From positions 26,402-90,401 of the forward strand of contig JAJEQR010000011.1 of assembly GCA_020687485.1 (NCBI GenBank): a stretch of 64,000 nt of DNA, given 5' to 3'. The stretch comes from Hominifimenecus microfluidus. GTDB lineage: Bacteria > Bacillota > Clostridia > Lachnospirales > Lachnospiraceae. The notes under the pieces were generated by a model, which saw only the letters and a list, made by a program, of their open reading frames with translations, searched no databases and was not told the origin of the DNA. Shown here in pieces: positions 24,478 to 32,803 of the stretch. Position numbers and translations under genes: made by a program. Numbering within the stretch: position 1 is the first letter of the stretch; every line of letters starts with the position of its first letter.

Positions 24478-24505
24478 AAAAGGGGCGGCCCCGCATGGCC
24501 GCCCC
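24478..24505 (-). terminator. Terminator after the adhesin/29-aa unit
   Basis: GGGGCGGCC (24482-24490) pairs perfectly with GGCCGCCCC (24497-24505); TTTTAC follows on the minus strand. It lies seven bases after the stop of the 29-aa gene. Confidence 0.82.
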
Positions 24506-24512
24506 TGGCTGG

Positions 24513-24602
24513 TTACTTCTTCCGGCTTCTGACTTTCAGGAAAATCAGGCCGCCGATGATGAATACCACCAGCGCAATGGCAATAATCGCTTTCAGTTCC
24601 AT
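24513..24602 (-). CDS. 29-residue membrane peptide downstream of the adhesin gene
   Basis: Reads MELKAIIAIALVVFIIGGLI then FLKVRSRKK. One transmembrane helix and a basic cytoplasmic tail. TAAGGAGG stands nine bases before ATG 24602, and a terminator follows the stop, so it is a genuine translated gene by context. It is 35 bases downstream of the adhesin gene. Unknown role, perhaps linked to surface-protein export. Confidence 0.7.
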   Translation of the reverse strand: MELKAIIAIALVVFIIGGLIFLKVRSRKK

Positions 24603-24637
24603 AAAATCATTCCTCCTTACACAGATTCAAACCGCCG

Positions 24638-27600
24638 TTATTTTGCGGTATGGTTGTCCTTTTTGCGCTTGCCCACATAGGCCGCAACGCCCAGGGCGGC
24701 AGCGCCCATAGCGGATACGCCCATCAGGGCCGCCCACAGCCACGGCTTGCTGTCGTCACCAGTTTTCGGGGTGTCGCGCAGCTCATTGTGCATTTGCGCC
24801 ACAGTGGTCTTATCCGCCAGAATCGTCACCTTTTTATCCGCAGGCAGCACATAGTTGGCGCTGGCCCCATCCGATACCTCGGACACGGTGTAATCGCCTA
24901 CGCGCAGGCCCTCGATGAAGATTTCGCCGTTTTTATCCGTTTTGAAGGTCTGGTCGTAGCCGTTGGCCCCGGTCACGCGGAAGGAGAAGCCCTCCACCTT
25001 GCCGTCGCTGGACGTTTTTTCAATCCGCAGGGAGCCAGTCTGGGCCATGTTGGTGAAACCAATCCCGGCCTCGTTCTCTACCTCGTAAATCTTGCCGTTC
25101 TCGGTGATCTCCACATAATAGGCGTTTTCATCCAGCAGGAAGCCCTCCGGCGCTTTGGTTTCCCTTACGAACACGCCGCCGTAGAGGATGTGGGACATCT
25201 CGTAAATGCCGGTGCTGGTTTCCTCCAGCTTGCCCAGCAGCTCGTCACCCTCGTCCAGCTCTTTGTTGCCGTTGGTATCGCGGTACACTTCAAATTCAGC
25301 GCCCGTCAATTTGTTATCGGGATAATCCTTATCCACCTTGGTGAGCCGCAGATCACCATACACACGCTCATTGGCAAGGGAAATCTCTACAACCTGTCCA
25401 TCTTCCTCCACAGTAACGGGAATCACTTCATCGGAGAGGATGAACCCTTCCGGGCTTTCCAGTTCTTTCAGCACCCAATCACCGTAAGGCACATTGGTGA
25501 AAGAAAAGCTGCCGTCGTCCGCTGAGGTAGTGGTGGCAAGGGCGTTTTCGGCGGTAAACTCGGTTTCATCGGACTTAAACAGACCGATTACAGCCCCGCC
25601 CAGGCCCGTGCCGTTCTCATCGGTTTTGAGGCCCTTGATTTCGCCGCGGATCAGCTCGTTTGTGACAGCCTCGCCATCATTAGCGGAAATCTCTACCACG
25701 GCAACAGAAGGCCCGCCGTACTCAAAGGTGAACGGGAAGGTTTCGCCATTCAGCAGGTAATGGCTGTCAGTGGAAAGCTCCTTCAGGTAGAAGCTGCCGA
25801 AAGGCAGGTCGGTGCTGCAAACGGCCTGGCCGTTCTCATTCACAGAAACGATCTCCAGAAGCCCGTCTGCCGGGATCACGGAACCGTCTGCTGCGGTGAT
25901 GTCCTCCTGGGCATAGAGGCCAAAGGTCACGGCGGAGATCTCGCCATTCATGCCAATGCCAAAGGTTTCATCCTGCTCCAGCACCTTGTCAAGCGTCACA
26001 AGGGCTTTCTGGCGCTGGTTGTAGAAGCTGGCAGAGGTTTCGGTGACTTCCACCTCCTGGCCTGCGTACACCAGCTCCACGTTGGTGACGTTCTCGCCGG
26101 TATCCACCATGCCGTGAGGGAACTGGATTTCCTTCACCTGGAACTTGCCCAGGTAGAGGGGCTGGCTCTGGGCTGTCCCGTCCTCGCCGGTGGTGATGGT
26201 GTCCACTACCTCGCCCGCAGAGTAGCGCAGGGTGCCGTCCAGGGTGTAGACGTCCTCCAGGGCGGTGATTTCAAACACCGCACCGGGCAGGCCCTGCACC
26301 TCATACACCGGCTGGTAAACGCCCTCGTTTTCTGTCACAGAGGAAAATACCTCGCCGGTCTTGCTGACTTTGATGATTCCTTTCTGGGCCATGTTGGGCT
26401 TGGTGACTTCGATCACCGTCACGCCGCCTTCCTCGCTGGAATTGTCCTCGGTCACATCAAAGTAAACCGGGGTGCTGTCCAGCACATAGCCGTAGGGGGC
26501 CTGTACTTCAACCAGGGAATATCCCGCGCCGTATTCCAGCTTTTCAGGCGTTACCAGATAGCCCTCGGAATTGGTGTAGAACGTATCAATGGTGGTCGGC
26601 GTCGGGTAAGTGAAGGTCATTTCCACCTTGCTGCCATCGGGACGGTAAATCTGGAACCCGGCCCCCGCATAGGGGATGGTGACGCCGGTTTCCGCGTCCA
26701 CCTTGACCACCTTGATGAAGCTCTCAAAGTTGGCGTTGTTGATGAGATAACGGTAGGTCTGGCCGTCCTGAGCGATATACACTTCAAAATCGTCCATCAG
26801 CTCGCGGCCTTCCCAGCCCTTGGTCTGACGGACGATATAGGTGCCGTAGGGCAGCTTCTTCGACTGTGCAAAGCCGTTCTCATCGCAGACGAGGACATCG
26901 CGCTCAGATTCCTTGGCATTTTCATAGCTGCCGGCTGATTTCAAAAACACCTGGAATTCCGCGCCGGATTCCGGGGTTTCGATCTGGGTTTCCCCGTCGT
27001 CGGTATGCTTGATTATGGCAATGTCGCCCTTGATGACCTGCTCCGTCACATCGTTGGCGGTGTCGTTCAGCTCAATCTCATACAATTCCGGTTCCGCGCC
27101 TACCTTGTGGATAGAGGAATCCAGCAGGTAGCCCTCGCTGGGGTTGATTTCACGGATTGTCCAGTCCGAATCGCAGACGTAATATCCGGTGGTGAACTGG
27201 CCGTTCTCATCGGTGGTATAGCTGTCGATGAGTGTATCTCCCTTATACAACCCATAGGTTGCTCCGGCAAGAGAACCGTCGCCCTGGGGCGCGCCCGTTT
27301 CCACATCGCTCTTGGTGACAGTGACACGGAACTTTTTGAGGACATTGTTCACGCTCTTGTGGGTCACTTCATTCCACTCGATGGTGGCTGTCTGGGAATC
27401 CGGCACCACATAACGGATGGGGGTATCCACCTCCTCCAGTACATAGCCCGTGCCGATGAGCACGTTTTCAAAGCGCGCCACACCGTTTCCGTCTGTCACC
27501 GCATACTCATCCACCGGCTGCCCGGAGAGGGATGTGCCGTACAGATGGAAGGTCATGCCCTCCACCAGCCCGTCCTCGCTGGTTTTCGTCACTTCCAGGC

Positions 27601-28867
27601 TGCCGCGTTTGAGCACGTTGCTAAAAGTCACGGTGGCGGTCTGGCCGCTGACGATGGTCACGCGCTGGCTTTCCTGGGGTTCGTATTTGTCAATCGACTG
27701 CTCGGTTACGGTATAAACGCCGGGATTGAGGTCGGAGATGTCGATCTCGCCCGCCTCATTGGTGGTCTTGGTGGCGCTGTATCCTTCGCCGGTAATGGTG
27801 AAGCTGATCCCGGCTACCTGTCCATCCTCGGAAGTCTTGACCAGCTTCATATTGCCGGTTTTTACTTCCAGGTTCAGATAGCCCACCATATAATCGGACA
27901 CGGTTTCCCCGTAGGTGGCAAAGTCCTGCTTGCCGCCGCCGATAATCCCATCCGTCCATACCACTACGCCGCTGCGCTGGGCGGAGATTTTTTCTGCTTT
28001 TACCGTTACAGAGCCTTTGATGGCCTGGCTGGAAGTGATGGTGAGCTGGTTTCCGTCCACAGAGAAGTTCAGGCCGGTAATATTGCTGGTAAAGGTGTAA
28101 TCTCCCAGCACGCCGTTGGTATCCGTGAGAGTGAGGGAATACTGCTGGCCGTCCCATTTCAGCTCGTAGGCCCCGGCGTCTGCGGTGCTGCTGAAAAAGC
28201 TGGGCAGCATGGTATGGCGTTTTACCGCGCTCTCAATAGCGGAATACTGGCTGAAGATCTCGCTGTAAAGGGGATTCTCCGGGCTGGTATATTCCGCGAT
28301 ATTGTTCTTGCCCTGGGCGTTGGCGTCCACATGGTTAAACTGGCTGTCGCGCTCGCCTACGACGGTTTCCCAGACAAGAAGCTGGGTGGCGATTGCCCCG
28401 GCCATCTTGCTGGCGTCCTCCGGGTCATCGGTCATCCATGAGGTGCTGGCGTTGCCCTGCCATCCATAGGTCATAATCCGCCCGATATATTCCTTGATGG
28501 TGTCCGGTGGGATAGTGGGGTTCAGATCGGACGGGTAATCATCCCAGAAATCCTCGCCCCGGCCAGTAAACTGGTCGCCGGAATGAACGCTGACGCCGGG
28601 TTCGATACAGTAGATGACTTTCCCGTTAAAGGAATCCTGCGTGTGGATGGTAAAACCGTTATTTTCGCCGGTAGACCATCCGCCCAAGAAATTCATAGCG
28701 GAATGTCCCCAGCCTGCCTTGTTGGGGTCGCTGGCACGGGGGAACTCCACCATATACGTCGTCATGGTTTCCCCTGCGGCAAACGCTGTGGTTCCCGTCC
28801 CTGCGAATATGCCCAGGCACATGAGCATGGCCATGAACAGGGACAGGGGCTTTCTCAATGCTTTCAT
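24638..28867 (-). CDS. Cell-wall anchored TED/SpaA (Cna-B) repeat adhesin
   Basis: 1,409 residues from ATG 28867 behind CAAGGAGG. Signal peptide at 1-31 (LSLFMAMLMCLGIFAGTGTT, cleavage near AFA-AGE). About 35-230: thioester-domain-like region with CIEPGVSVHSGDQF, containing the candidate reactive Cys. About 330-1365: ten SpaA/Cna-B type repeats, each opening KLVKTSEDG-like and closing with a Y-x-V-x-E strand (for example GVYTVTEQS, GYVLEEVDTP). C-terminus TPKTGDD, a hydrophobic helix and KRKKDN form a sortase anchor; TPKTG is a variant of the usual signal. The product would be displayed on the cell wall, perhaps aiding cell contact for conjugation or host adhesion. Confidence 0.92.
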   Translation of the reverse strand: MKALRKPLSLFMAMLMCLGIFAGTGTTAFAAGETMTTYMVEFPRASDPNKAGWGHSAMNFLGGWSTGENNGFTIHTQDSFNGKVIYCIEPGVSVHSGDQFTGRGEDFWDDYPSDLNPTIPPDTIKEYIGRIMTYGWQGNASTSWMTDDPEDASKMAGAIATQLLVWETVVGERDSQFNHVDANAQGKNNIAEYTSPENPLYSEIFSQYSAIESAVKRHTMLPSFFSSTADAGAYELKWDGQQYSLTLTDTNGVLGDYTFTSNITGLNFSVDGNQLTITSSQAIKGSVTVKAEKISAQRSGVVVWTDGIIGGGKQDFATYGETVSDYMVGYLNLEVKTGNMKLVKTSEDGQVAGISFTITGEGYSATKTTNEAGEIDISDLNPGVYTVTEQSIDKYEPQESQRVTIVSGQTATVTFSNVLKRGSLEVTKTSEDGLVEGMTFHLYGTSLSGQPVDEYAVTDGNGVARFENVLIGTGYVLEEVDTPIRYVVPDSQTATIEWNEVTHKSVNNVLKKFRVTVTKSDVETGAPQGDGSLAGATYGLYKGDTLIDSYTTDENGQFTTGYYVCDSDWTIREINPSEGYLLDSSIHKVGAEPELYEIELNDTANDVTEQVIKGDIAIIKHTDDGETQIETPESGAEFQVFLKSAGSYENAKESERDVLVCDENGFAQSKKLPYGTYIVRQTKGWEGRELMDDFEVYIAQDGQTYRYLINNANFESFIKVVKVDAETGVTIPYAGAGFQIYRPDGSKVEMTFTYPTPTTIDTFYTNSEGYLVTPEKLEYGAGYSLVEVQAPYGYVLDSTPVYFDVTEDNSSEEGGVTVIEVTKPNMAQKGIIKVSKTGEVFSSVTENEGVYQPVYEVQGLPGAVFEITALEDVYTLDGTLRYSAGEVVDTITTGEDGTAQSQPLYLGKFQVKEIQFPHGMVDTGENVTNVELVYAGQEVEVTETSASFYNQRQKALVTLDKVLEQDETFGIGMNGEISAVTFGLYAQEDITAADGSVIPADGLLEIVSVNENGQAVCSTDLPFGSFYLKELSTDSHYLLNGETFPFTFEYGGPSVAVVEISANDGEAVTNELIRGEIKGLKTDENGTGLGGAVIGLFKSDETEFTAENALATTTSADDGSFSFTNVPYGDWVLKELESPEGFILSDEVIPVTVEEDGQVVEISLANERVYGDLRLTKVDKDYPDNKLTGAEFEVYRDTNGNKELDEGDELLGKLEETSTGIYEMSHILYGGVFVRETKAPEGFLLDENAYYVEITENGKIYEVENEAGIGFTNMAQTGSLRIEKTSSDGKVEGFSFRVTGANGYDQTFKTDKNGEIFIEGLRVGDYTVSEVSDGASANYVLPADKKVTILADKTTVAQMHNELRDTPKTGDDSKPWLWAALMGVSAMGAAALGVAAYVGKRKKDNHTAK

Positions 28868-28892
28868 CGTGTTACCTCCTTGAAATGGCCGC

Positions 28893-28918
28893 AAAAAAGC
28901 ACACCGTTTCCGATGTGC
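28893..28918 (-). terminator. Terminator between parB and the adhesin gene
   Basis: On the minus strand GCACATCG, GAAA, CGGTGTGC, then T6. It separates parAB from the adhesin transcript, only 26 bases before the adhesin start. The rest of the 283-base gap to 29150 shows no convincing gene. Confidence 0.75.
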
Positions 28919-29150
28919 TGCGGCTTGTGTTGGTTACTGTCTAAAAAAGAGAGGCCCGCCCGGTTTTCCTCGCAGCCCGATGTCTGCCTGTGGAAAAGAG
29001 GCCGGAGCTTTCTATATACATCCAGGCTCCCCAAATATCTTCTTTTTTTAGGCTGTTTAGGTTGTTTGGAAGGGGTGAGGTGTGGAGAGGGGGAACCGGC
29101 ACAAGCTGCCGTTTCCCTGCAAATGGGCGCACTTCCCCCTTGTGAGTGGG

Positions 29151-30122
29151 CTATCTCTCTAAACTGCGCTGGCGTTTGCGGTAAAGTTCCAGCGCCTTGA
29201 CAATGGTGTCCTCGATCTTCTGCGTGGGCGTCCCCGGCGCAAAAAACCGGCTGATTTTTTCTTTTGGGATTTTGAACTGTTCTTTTTGATTGGGCTTTTC
29301 CTCCTTCATAATGGAAACAAGGGCGTCTTTGGCCAGCCGTTCCCCTCCAGTCTTGGCTTCGGACATCTGTCGCATTTTGATGGCTTGGGCGTGGGACGGG
29401 GTGCAGTCCATCTCGTCCATGATAGCGAACAAGTCGGCCTGTTCTTCTTTTCGCAGGTAGGACAGCTCCACCGCAGGGCGCATGGCAATCTGGAGCATTT
29501 CCTGGTCTTTAAGGACTGAGTTATCTACCAGCTCCAGAATTTCCGGGATAAGGTGGGTAAGGCGGATATACCTATAAATCTGAGGTTGACTATCTCCGCT
29601 ATCCCTGCTGATCTGCTGGGCTGCTGTAACGCCTTTTAACTTATTATCCAGTGGAGAAGAAGTTAAATCCGTCCGCTGACCCTGTCGTTTTAATGCGTCC
29701 AGCTTCATTTTGTAGGCAAACGCCTTCTCCGAGGGCAGAATCTGCTCCCGCTGCAAGTTGGAGTCCACCATGATAATCGTGGCTTCATCATCGGTGAGCT
29801 GCCGCACAATACAGGGGATTTTCGCAAGCCCCGCTAAATCCGCCGCCTTTTTCCTGCGGTGTCCGGCCACCATTTCATAGCCGCCCTCCGGTTTGGGGCG
29901 CACCAGGGCAGGGACCAATACGCCGTACTGCTTCACGCTTTCCGTCATTTCCTGCATAGCTGCGTCCATCCGCACCTTAAACGGGTGGTTCGGGAAGTCG
30001 CTGATTTCCGTGGGCGAAAGATCGACAACTTTTTCAAGCCGTGCCTCAGCCCGCTCTTCCTCCGTGGAAAACAGGTCATCGACTGAAGGAAGATTGAAGT
30101 TTAGCCCGTTGCTTTTCGCCAT
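29151..30122 (-). CDS. parB: ParB-like partition/DNA-binding protein of the ICE
   Basis: 323 residues from ATG 30122 (AAAGGAGG upstream). The arginine patch VAGHRRKKAADLAG and DSNLQREQILPSEKAFAYKM mark the ParB/Srx N-terminal domain; a KorB-like helix-turn-helix follows (GVTAAQQISRDSGDSQPQIY). The C-terminus (about 270-323) is basic. With ParA it probably maintains the excised circular element. The gene overlaps the end of parA by 47 bases. A parS site was not identified. Confidence 0.9.
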   Translation of the reverse strand: MAKSNGLNFNLPSVDDLFSTEEERAEARLEKVVDLSPTEISDFPNHPFKVRMDAAMQEMTESVKQYGVLVPALVRPKPEGGYEMVAGHRRKKAADLAGLAKIPCIVRQLTDDEATIIMVDSNLQREQILPSEKAFAYKMKLDALKRQGQRTDLTSSPLDNKLKGVTAAQQISRDSGDSQPQIYRYIRLTHLIPEILELVDNSVLKDQEMLQIAMRPAVELSYLRKEEQADLFAIMDEMDCTPSHAQAIKMRQMSEAKTGGERLAKDALVSIMKEEKPNQKEQFKIPKEKISRFFAPGTPTQKIEDTIVKALELYRKRQRSLER

Positions 30123-30924
30123 CCGCCAGCACCTCCTTTGAAAAATCCGCATAAGCCTGGGCCACCTTGCTCCCCTTGTCGTAGGCGTAAATACTCTTGC
30201 CTGCGGCGCTGATTTCTGCGGCTTTGATGGCTACGGGAATCTCGGAACGATAAATTTTCAACACGCTCCCGTAACTCTGCCGCAGTGTATCTGCTGTCTG
30301 TCTGGCAAGGTTTGTGCGCCCATCCACCAGAGTGAGCAGCACCCCGTCCACCTTCAGAGCCGGGTTGATCTGCCGTTTCACCTTATTGATGGTTTTCATA
30401 AGCTGGGTCATGCCCTTGGCGGGGAGATAGTGGGCCTGCACCGGGATAATCACGCTGTCCGCCGCAGCCAGGGCGTTGATCGTAATCATACCCAGGGACG
30501 GCATACAGTCAATGAGAACCACGTCATAGTGCTTCTTGGCTTCATTGACATAGGTCCGCAAAGTAAACTCCCGGCTCATGGCGTTGACCAGGCTCATTTC
30601 CAGCGCGGACAGCTCAATGTTGGCGGGCATAAGGTCTACGCCCTCGCTGTGGTGCAAAATGCCCTCATCCGTGGTGAATGGCTCATCCCGGATCACTTTT
30701 TCCATAACGGTGGCCAGGGTGGTGGGCAGGCTGTCTTGGTCTTGCCAGCCTAGGCAGGTGGTGAGGTCGCCCTGTGGGTCTGCGTCAATGAGCAGTACCT
30801 TTTTCCCCAGACGGGCTAAACCAATGCCCAGGTTCACCGTCGTGGTGGTTTTGCCTGTGCCGCCTTTCTGGTTGGCCAGCGCGATCACGCGGCCATCCCT
30901 GGGGCGGCTTCTTTGTTCCGGCAT
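30076..30924 (-). CDS. parA: ParA-family partition ATPase of the ICE
   Basis: 282 residues. Deviant Walker A KGGTGKTTT near residue 20, with DADPQGDLTTCLGW and VVLIDCMPSLGM as later ATPase motifs. ATG 30924 is chosen over ATG 30930 because AAGGAGG then has eight-base spacing. Partner of parB. The leader contains two strong hairpins, one with a U-tract, suggesting attenuation or an upstream terminator. Confidence 0.92.
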   Translation of the reverse strand: MPEQRSRPRDGRVIALANQKGGTGKTTTTVNLGIGLARLGKKVLLIDADPQGDLTTCLGWQDQDSLPTTLATVMEKVIRDEPFTTDEGILHHSEGVDLMPANIELSALEMSLVNAMSREFTLRTYVNEAKKHYDVVLIDCMPSLGMITINALAAADSVIIPVQAHYLPAKGMTQLMKTINKVKRQINPALKVDGVLLTLVDGRTNLARQTADTLRQSYGSVLKIYRSEIPVAIKAAEISAAGKSIYAYDKGSKVAQAYADFSKEVLADGEKQRAKLQSSFSR

Positions 30925-30950
30925 TTTCATGTCCTCCTTCTTCTTAGATT

Positions 30951-30979
30951 TAGCCGCCCGTTGGCAAGACGGACGGCTA
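30951..30979 (-). promoter_or_regulatory. Hairpin in the parA leader
   Basis: TAGCCGCCCGT (30951-30961) pairs with ACGGACGGCTA (30969-30979) with one mismatch and a 7-base loop, 27 bases before the parA start. Confidence 0.5.
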
Positions 30980-31008
30980 TGTATGAGAAAATCCGAAAGA
31001 TGGACATG

Positions 31009-31047
31009 AAAAAAGCCGCTTACTCTTTCTGAAAAGAATAAGCGGCT
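31009..31047 (-). terminator. Terminator or attenuator upstream of parA
   Basis: A 15-bp stem (31014-31028 with 31033-31047, one G-U) and a T6 run on the minus strand. It closes the 54-aa gene's transcript 22 bases after the stop, or attenuates parAB. Confidence 0.78.
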
Positions 31048-31069
31048 CATCTGGCAGCGATATGTAATT

Positions 31070-31234
31070 TTACATCTTCTTCACCGGGGCGCACATGGCT
31101 TTGAGCAGAAGTTCATCCAGGCAGCCGGTGTCCCGGTTTTCACGGAGCATAGTATTGCGCAGGTGATTAAGGCTCTGGATCACAATGCTGTTTTCGGCGG
31201 GGGTGAGGTATATCTTGAATTTCCGTTTTTTCAT
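31070..31234 (-). CDS. Small ICE protein at the right end, paralogue of the 65-aa protein
   Basis: 54 residues from ATG 31234, AAAGGAGG eight bases upstream. The sequence KIYLTPAENSIVIQSLNHLR, NTMLRENRDTGCLDELLLKA matches the 65-residue protein at 3227-3424. It has its own promoter with the TCGCACATTTG motif and ends at the terminator before parA. First gene of the element at this end. Function unknown; a helical regulator is conceivable. Confidence 0.78.
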   Translation of the reverse strand: MKKRKFKIYLTPAENSIVIQSLNHLRNTMLRENRDTGCLDELLLKAMCAPVKKM

Positions 31235-31258
31235 AGGGCGTTCCTCCTTTACGCTTTC

Positions 31259-31296
31259 AGTATATATGGAAGGAACACTGCGCCGCAAATGTGCGA
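31259..31296 (-). promoter_or_regulatory. Promoter with TCGCACATTTG motif at the ICE right end
   Basis: On the minus strand -35 TTGCGG (31283-31288), 18 bases, -10 TATACT (31259-31264). TCGCACATTTG at 31286-31296 ends in the TTG of the -35. Confidence 0.65.
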
Positions 31297-31676
31297 GAGT
31301 TCATCCACTTGAAACACAGCAGCGGCAACTCAGAAGGACAAGATAAACTGGATTCGGTTTGGTCAAATCCTGACAAATCAGGACATCCCCTTCAAAAGAA
31401 AAACCGTTCACAAAGGCCGTCATGGAATCGAAAAAATGACGGGGAAAATGCCCTCTAAAACACCCCGATTTCGGCTCGCAGTTGCCCCATTTTTTAATCA
31501 TAACGGGGTCAAAAAGGGCCTGTTGCCCCATTATTAATCAAGAAAAACCGGGTCAGGCAAGGTCAAATCCTTCCAAAATCGGGCAAAGGACAACAGACTT
31601 TTTGGAAAGGAAAAAGCCCGGAAAACCGCATGGTTCCGGGCTTTTTGAGCATTTTTGAATTGGTTTGTCGGGCCTG
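31297..31676. other. ICE right-end junction region next to rpsI
   Basis: 380 bases without a convincing gene between the element's last promoter and the rpsI stop. It holds direct repeats: GGTCAAATCC at 31361-31370 and 31561-31570, exactly 200 bases apart; and GTTGCCCCATT(T)..TAATCA at 31481-31500 and 31522-31540. Such repeats are typical of recombinase arm sites. The exact attachment core cannot be set without the other end; it probably lies between 31570 and the rpsI 3' end. Confidence 0.5.
31610..31648. terminator. Bidirectional terminator after rpsI
   Basis: AAAAAGCCCGGAA and TTCCGGGCTTTTT flank a 10-base loop. It lies about 30 bases after the rpsI stop and has T-runs on both strands. 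Confidence 0.85.
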
Positions 31677-32066
31677 TTATCTCTTGGAGAACTGAGGCGC
31701 ACGACGGGCAGCCTTGAGGCCGTACTTCTTTCTCTCCTTCATACGAGGATCTCTGGTCAGGTAGCCTTCCTTCTTCAGGATCGGGCGGAACTCAGGATCT
31801 ACGTTCAGCAGAGCACGGGACAGACCGTGACGGATCGCACCAGCCTGGCCAGTGAAGCCGCCGCCATGAACGTTAACCTTAACATCGAACTTATCGGTAG
31901 TCTCGGTAGCAACCAGGGGCTGACGTACTACGGTCTTCAGAGTCTCCAGACCAAAGTACTCATCGATATCTCTCTTATTGATGGTGATCTTACCGGTACC
32001 GGGTACCAGGTATACACGGGCAATACTCTTCTTTCTTCTGCCGGTTCCATAAAGCTTGTTAGCCAT
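31677..32066 (-). CDS. rpsI: 30S ribosomal protein S9
   Basis: 129 residues, normal length, with the diagnostic C-terminal tail [10 protein letters not shown] that reaches into the ribosomal P site, and [20 protein letters not shown]. Second gene of the rplM-rpsI operon. The mobile element lies immediately beyond its 3' end, a known type of integration target. Confidence 0.98.
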   Translation of the reverse strand: MANKLYGTGRRKKSIARVYLVPGTGKITINKRDIDEYFGLETLKTVVRQPLVATETTDKFDVKVNVHGGGFTGQAGAIRHGLSRALLNVDPEFRPILKKEGYLTRDPRMKERKKYGLKAARRAPQFSKR

Positions 32067-32089
32067 TCTTTCTTCCTCCTTTCACCCTA

Positions 32090-32518
32090 TTAGAACGTAA
32101 GTGCTTCCGGCTTCTGAGCCTGCTGCTCATGCTCCGGACCTGCATATACGTGAAGCTTCGTGATCATCTGGCGTCCCAGGGGGCCCTTGGGAAGCATGCC
32201 TTTAATTGCAAGCTCGATAACCTTCTCAGGCTTCTTTGCAAGCATCTCACGCAGGGTGGTTTCCTTCATACCGCCAACATAATCGGAATGATGATAGTAA
32301 ATCTTCTGATCCAGCTTCTTGCCGGTTACAGCGATCTTTGCTGCGTTTACTACGATCACATAATCACCGGTATCGATATGGGGGGTAAAGGTGGGTTTAT
32401 TCTTTCCTCTCAGAACCTTGGCAACTTCAGATGCCAGACGGCCCAGGGTCTTTCCTTCAGCGTCAACAACATACCATTTTCTCTCGATGTTGGACGGGCT
32501 GGCCATAAAACTCTTCAT
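32090..32518 (-). CDS. rplM: 50S ribosomal protein L13
   Basis: 142 residues, full length. Motifs [40 protein letters not shown] and [20 protein letters not shown] are characteristic. First gene of the rplM-rpsI operon, with a perfect sigma-A promoter and a leader of about 110 bases that may be the L13 autoregulatory RNA. Confidence 0.98.
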   Translation of the reverse strand: MKSFMASPSNIERKWYVVDAEGKTLGRLASEVAKVLRGKNKPTFTPHIDTGDYVIVVNAAKIAVTGKKLDQKIYYHHSDYVGGMKETTLREMLAKKPEKVIELAIKGMLPKGPLGRQMITKLHVYAGPEHEQQAQKPEALTF

Positions 32519-32630
32519 GGGGTAAGCCTCCTTATAAAATCTATTGCAAGTATATTTTTTCTGTCTCGCAGCATCTTGTGTTCCCGCCTCTCCGGGGCAT
32601 TGGACAGGGCAGAACTCACCTGACGTCGCA
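32519..32630 (-). promoter_or_regulatory. rplM 5' leader (candidate L13 leader)
   Basis: About 112 bases from the predicted start point to the rplM start. It contains a GCCCCGGAGAGGCGGG hairpin-like core and the segment ACAAGATGCTGCGAG. Firmicute rplM genes commonly carry an L13-responsive leader; identity here is unverified. Confidence 0.4.
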
Positions 32631-32637
32631 CTGATAA

Positions 32638-32666
32638 ATTATATTACACTCTTTGGGGTGTGTCAA
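32638..32666 (-). promoter_or_regulatory. Consensus sigma-A promoter of rplM-rpsI
   Basis: On the minus strand TTGACA (32661-32666), 17 bases, TATAAT (32638-32643): a full consensus match. Confidence 0.9.
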
Positions 32667-32751
32667 TAACTTTCGTGTTTTTTTTCCTTTTTTTCCACGG
32701 ATTTTTTTAGCTTATCCACAAAAGAGAATTCCTGAGTTCTCGTTGTCCACA

Positions 32752-32788
32752 GAAAAATGCCGGATTCCATTTCTCTGCAATCCGGCAT
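32752..32788 (-). terminator. Terminator of the GH127 gene
   Basis: ATGCCGGATT (32757-32766) pairs with AATCCGGCAT (32779-32788); TTTTT follows on the minus strand, 16 bases after the stop. Confidence 0.85.
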
Positions 32789-32803
32789 TTAAAGTCCTAA
32801 TCT

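Noticed and set aside
25760..28441. Long plus-strand open frames opposite the adhesin gene
   Set aside because: Mirror of the repetitive adhesin codons; protein sequence is without domains and lacks start signals.
24638..28867. Repeat-rich region considered as a CRISPR or satellite array
   Set aside because: Repeats are divergent protein domains (SpaA type) of about 100 codons, not short DNA repeats with spacers.
28941..29132. 63-codon frame between parB and the adhesin gene
   Set aside because: Arg/Pro-rich sequence with no family resemblance and no start signal.
1..31300. Integrase, excisionase and antibiotic resistance genes of the element
   Set aside because: Looked for but not found; the recombinase presumably lies left of the window.
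31301..31531. 76-codon frame at the ICE right end
   Set aside because: Overlaps the direct repeats and has no ribosome binding site; treated as non-coding junction.
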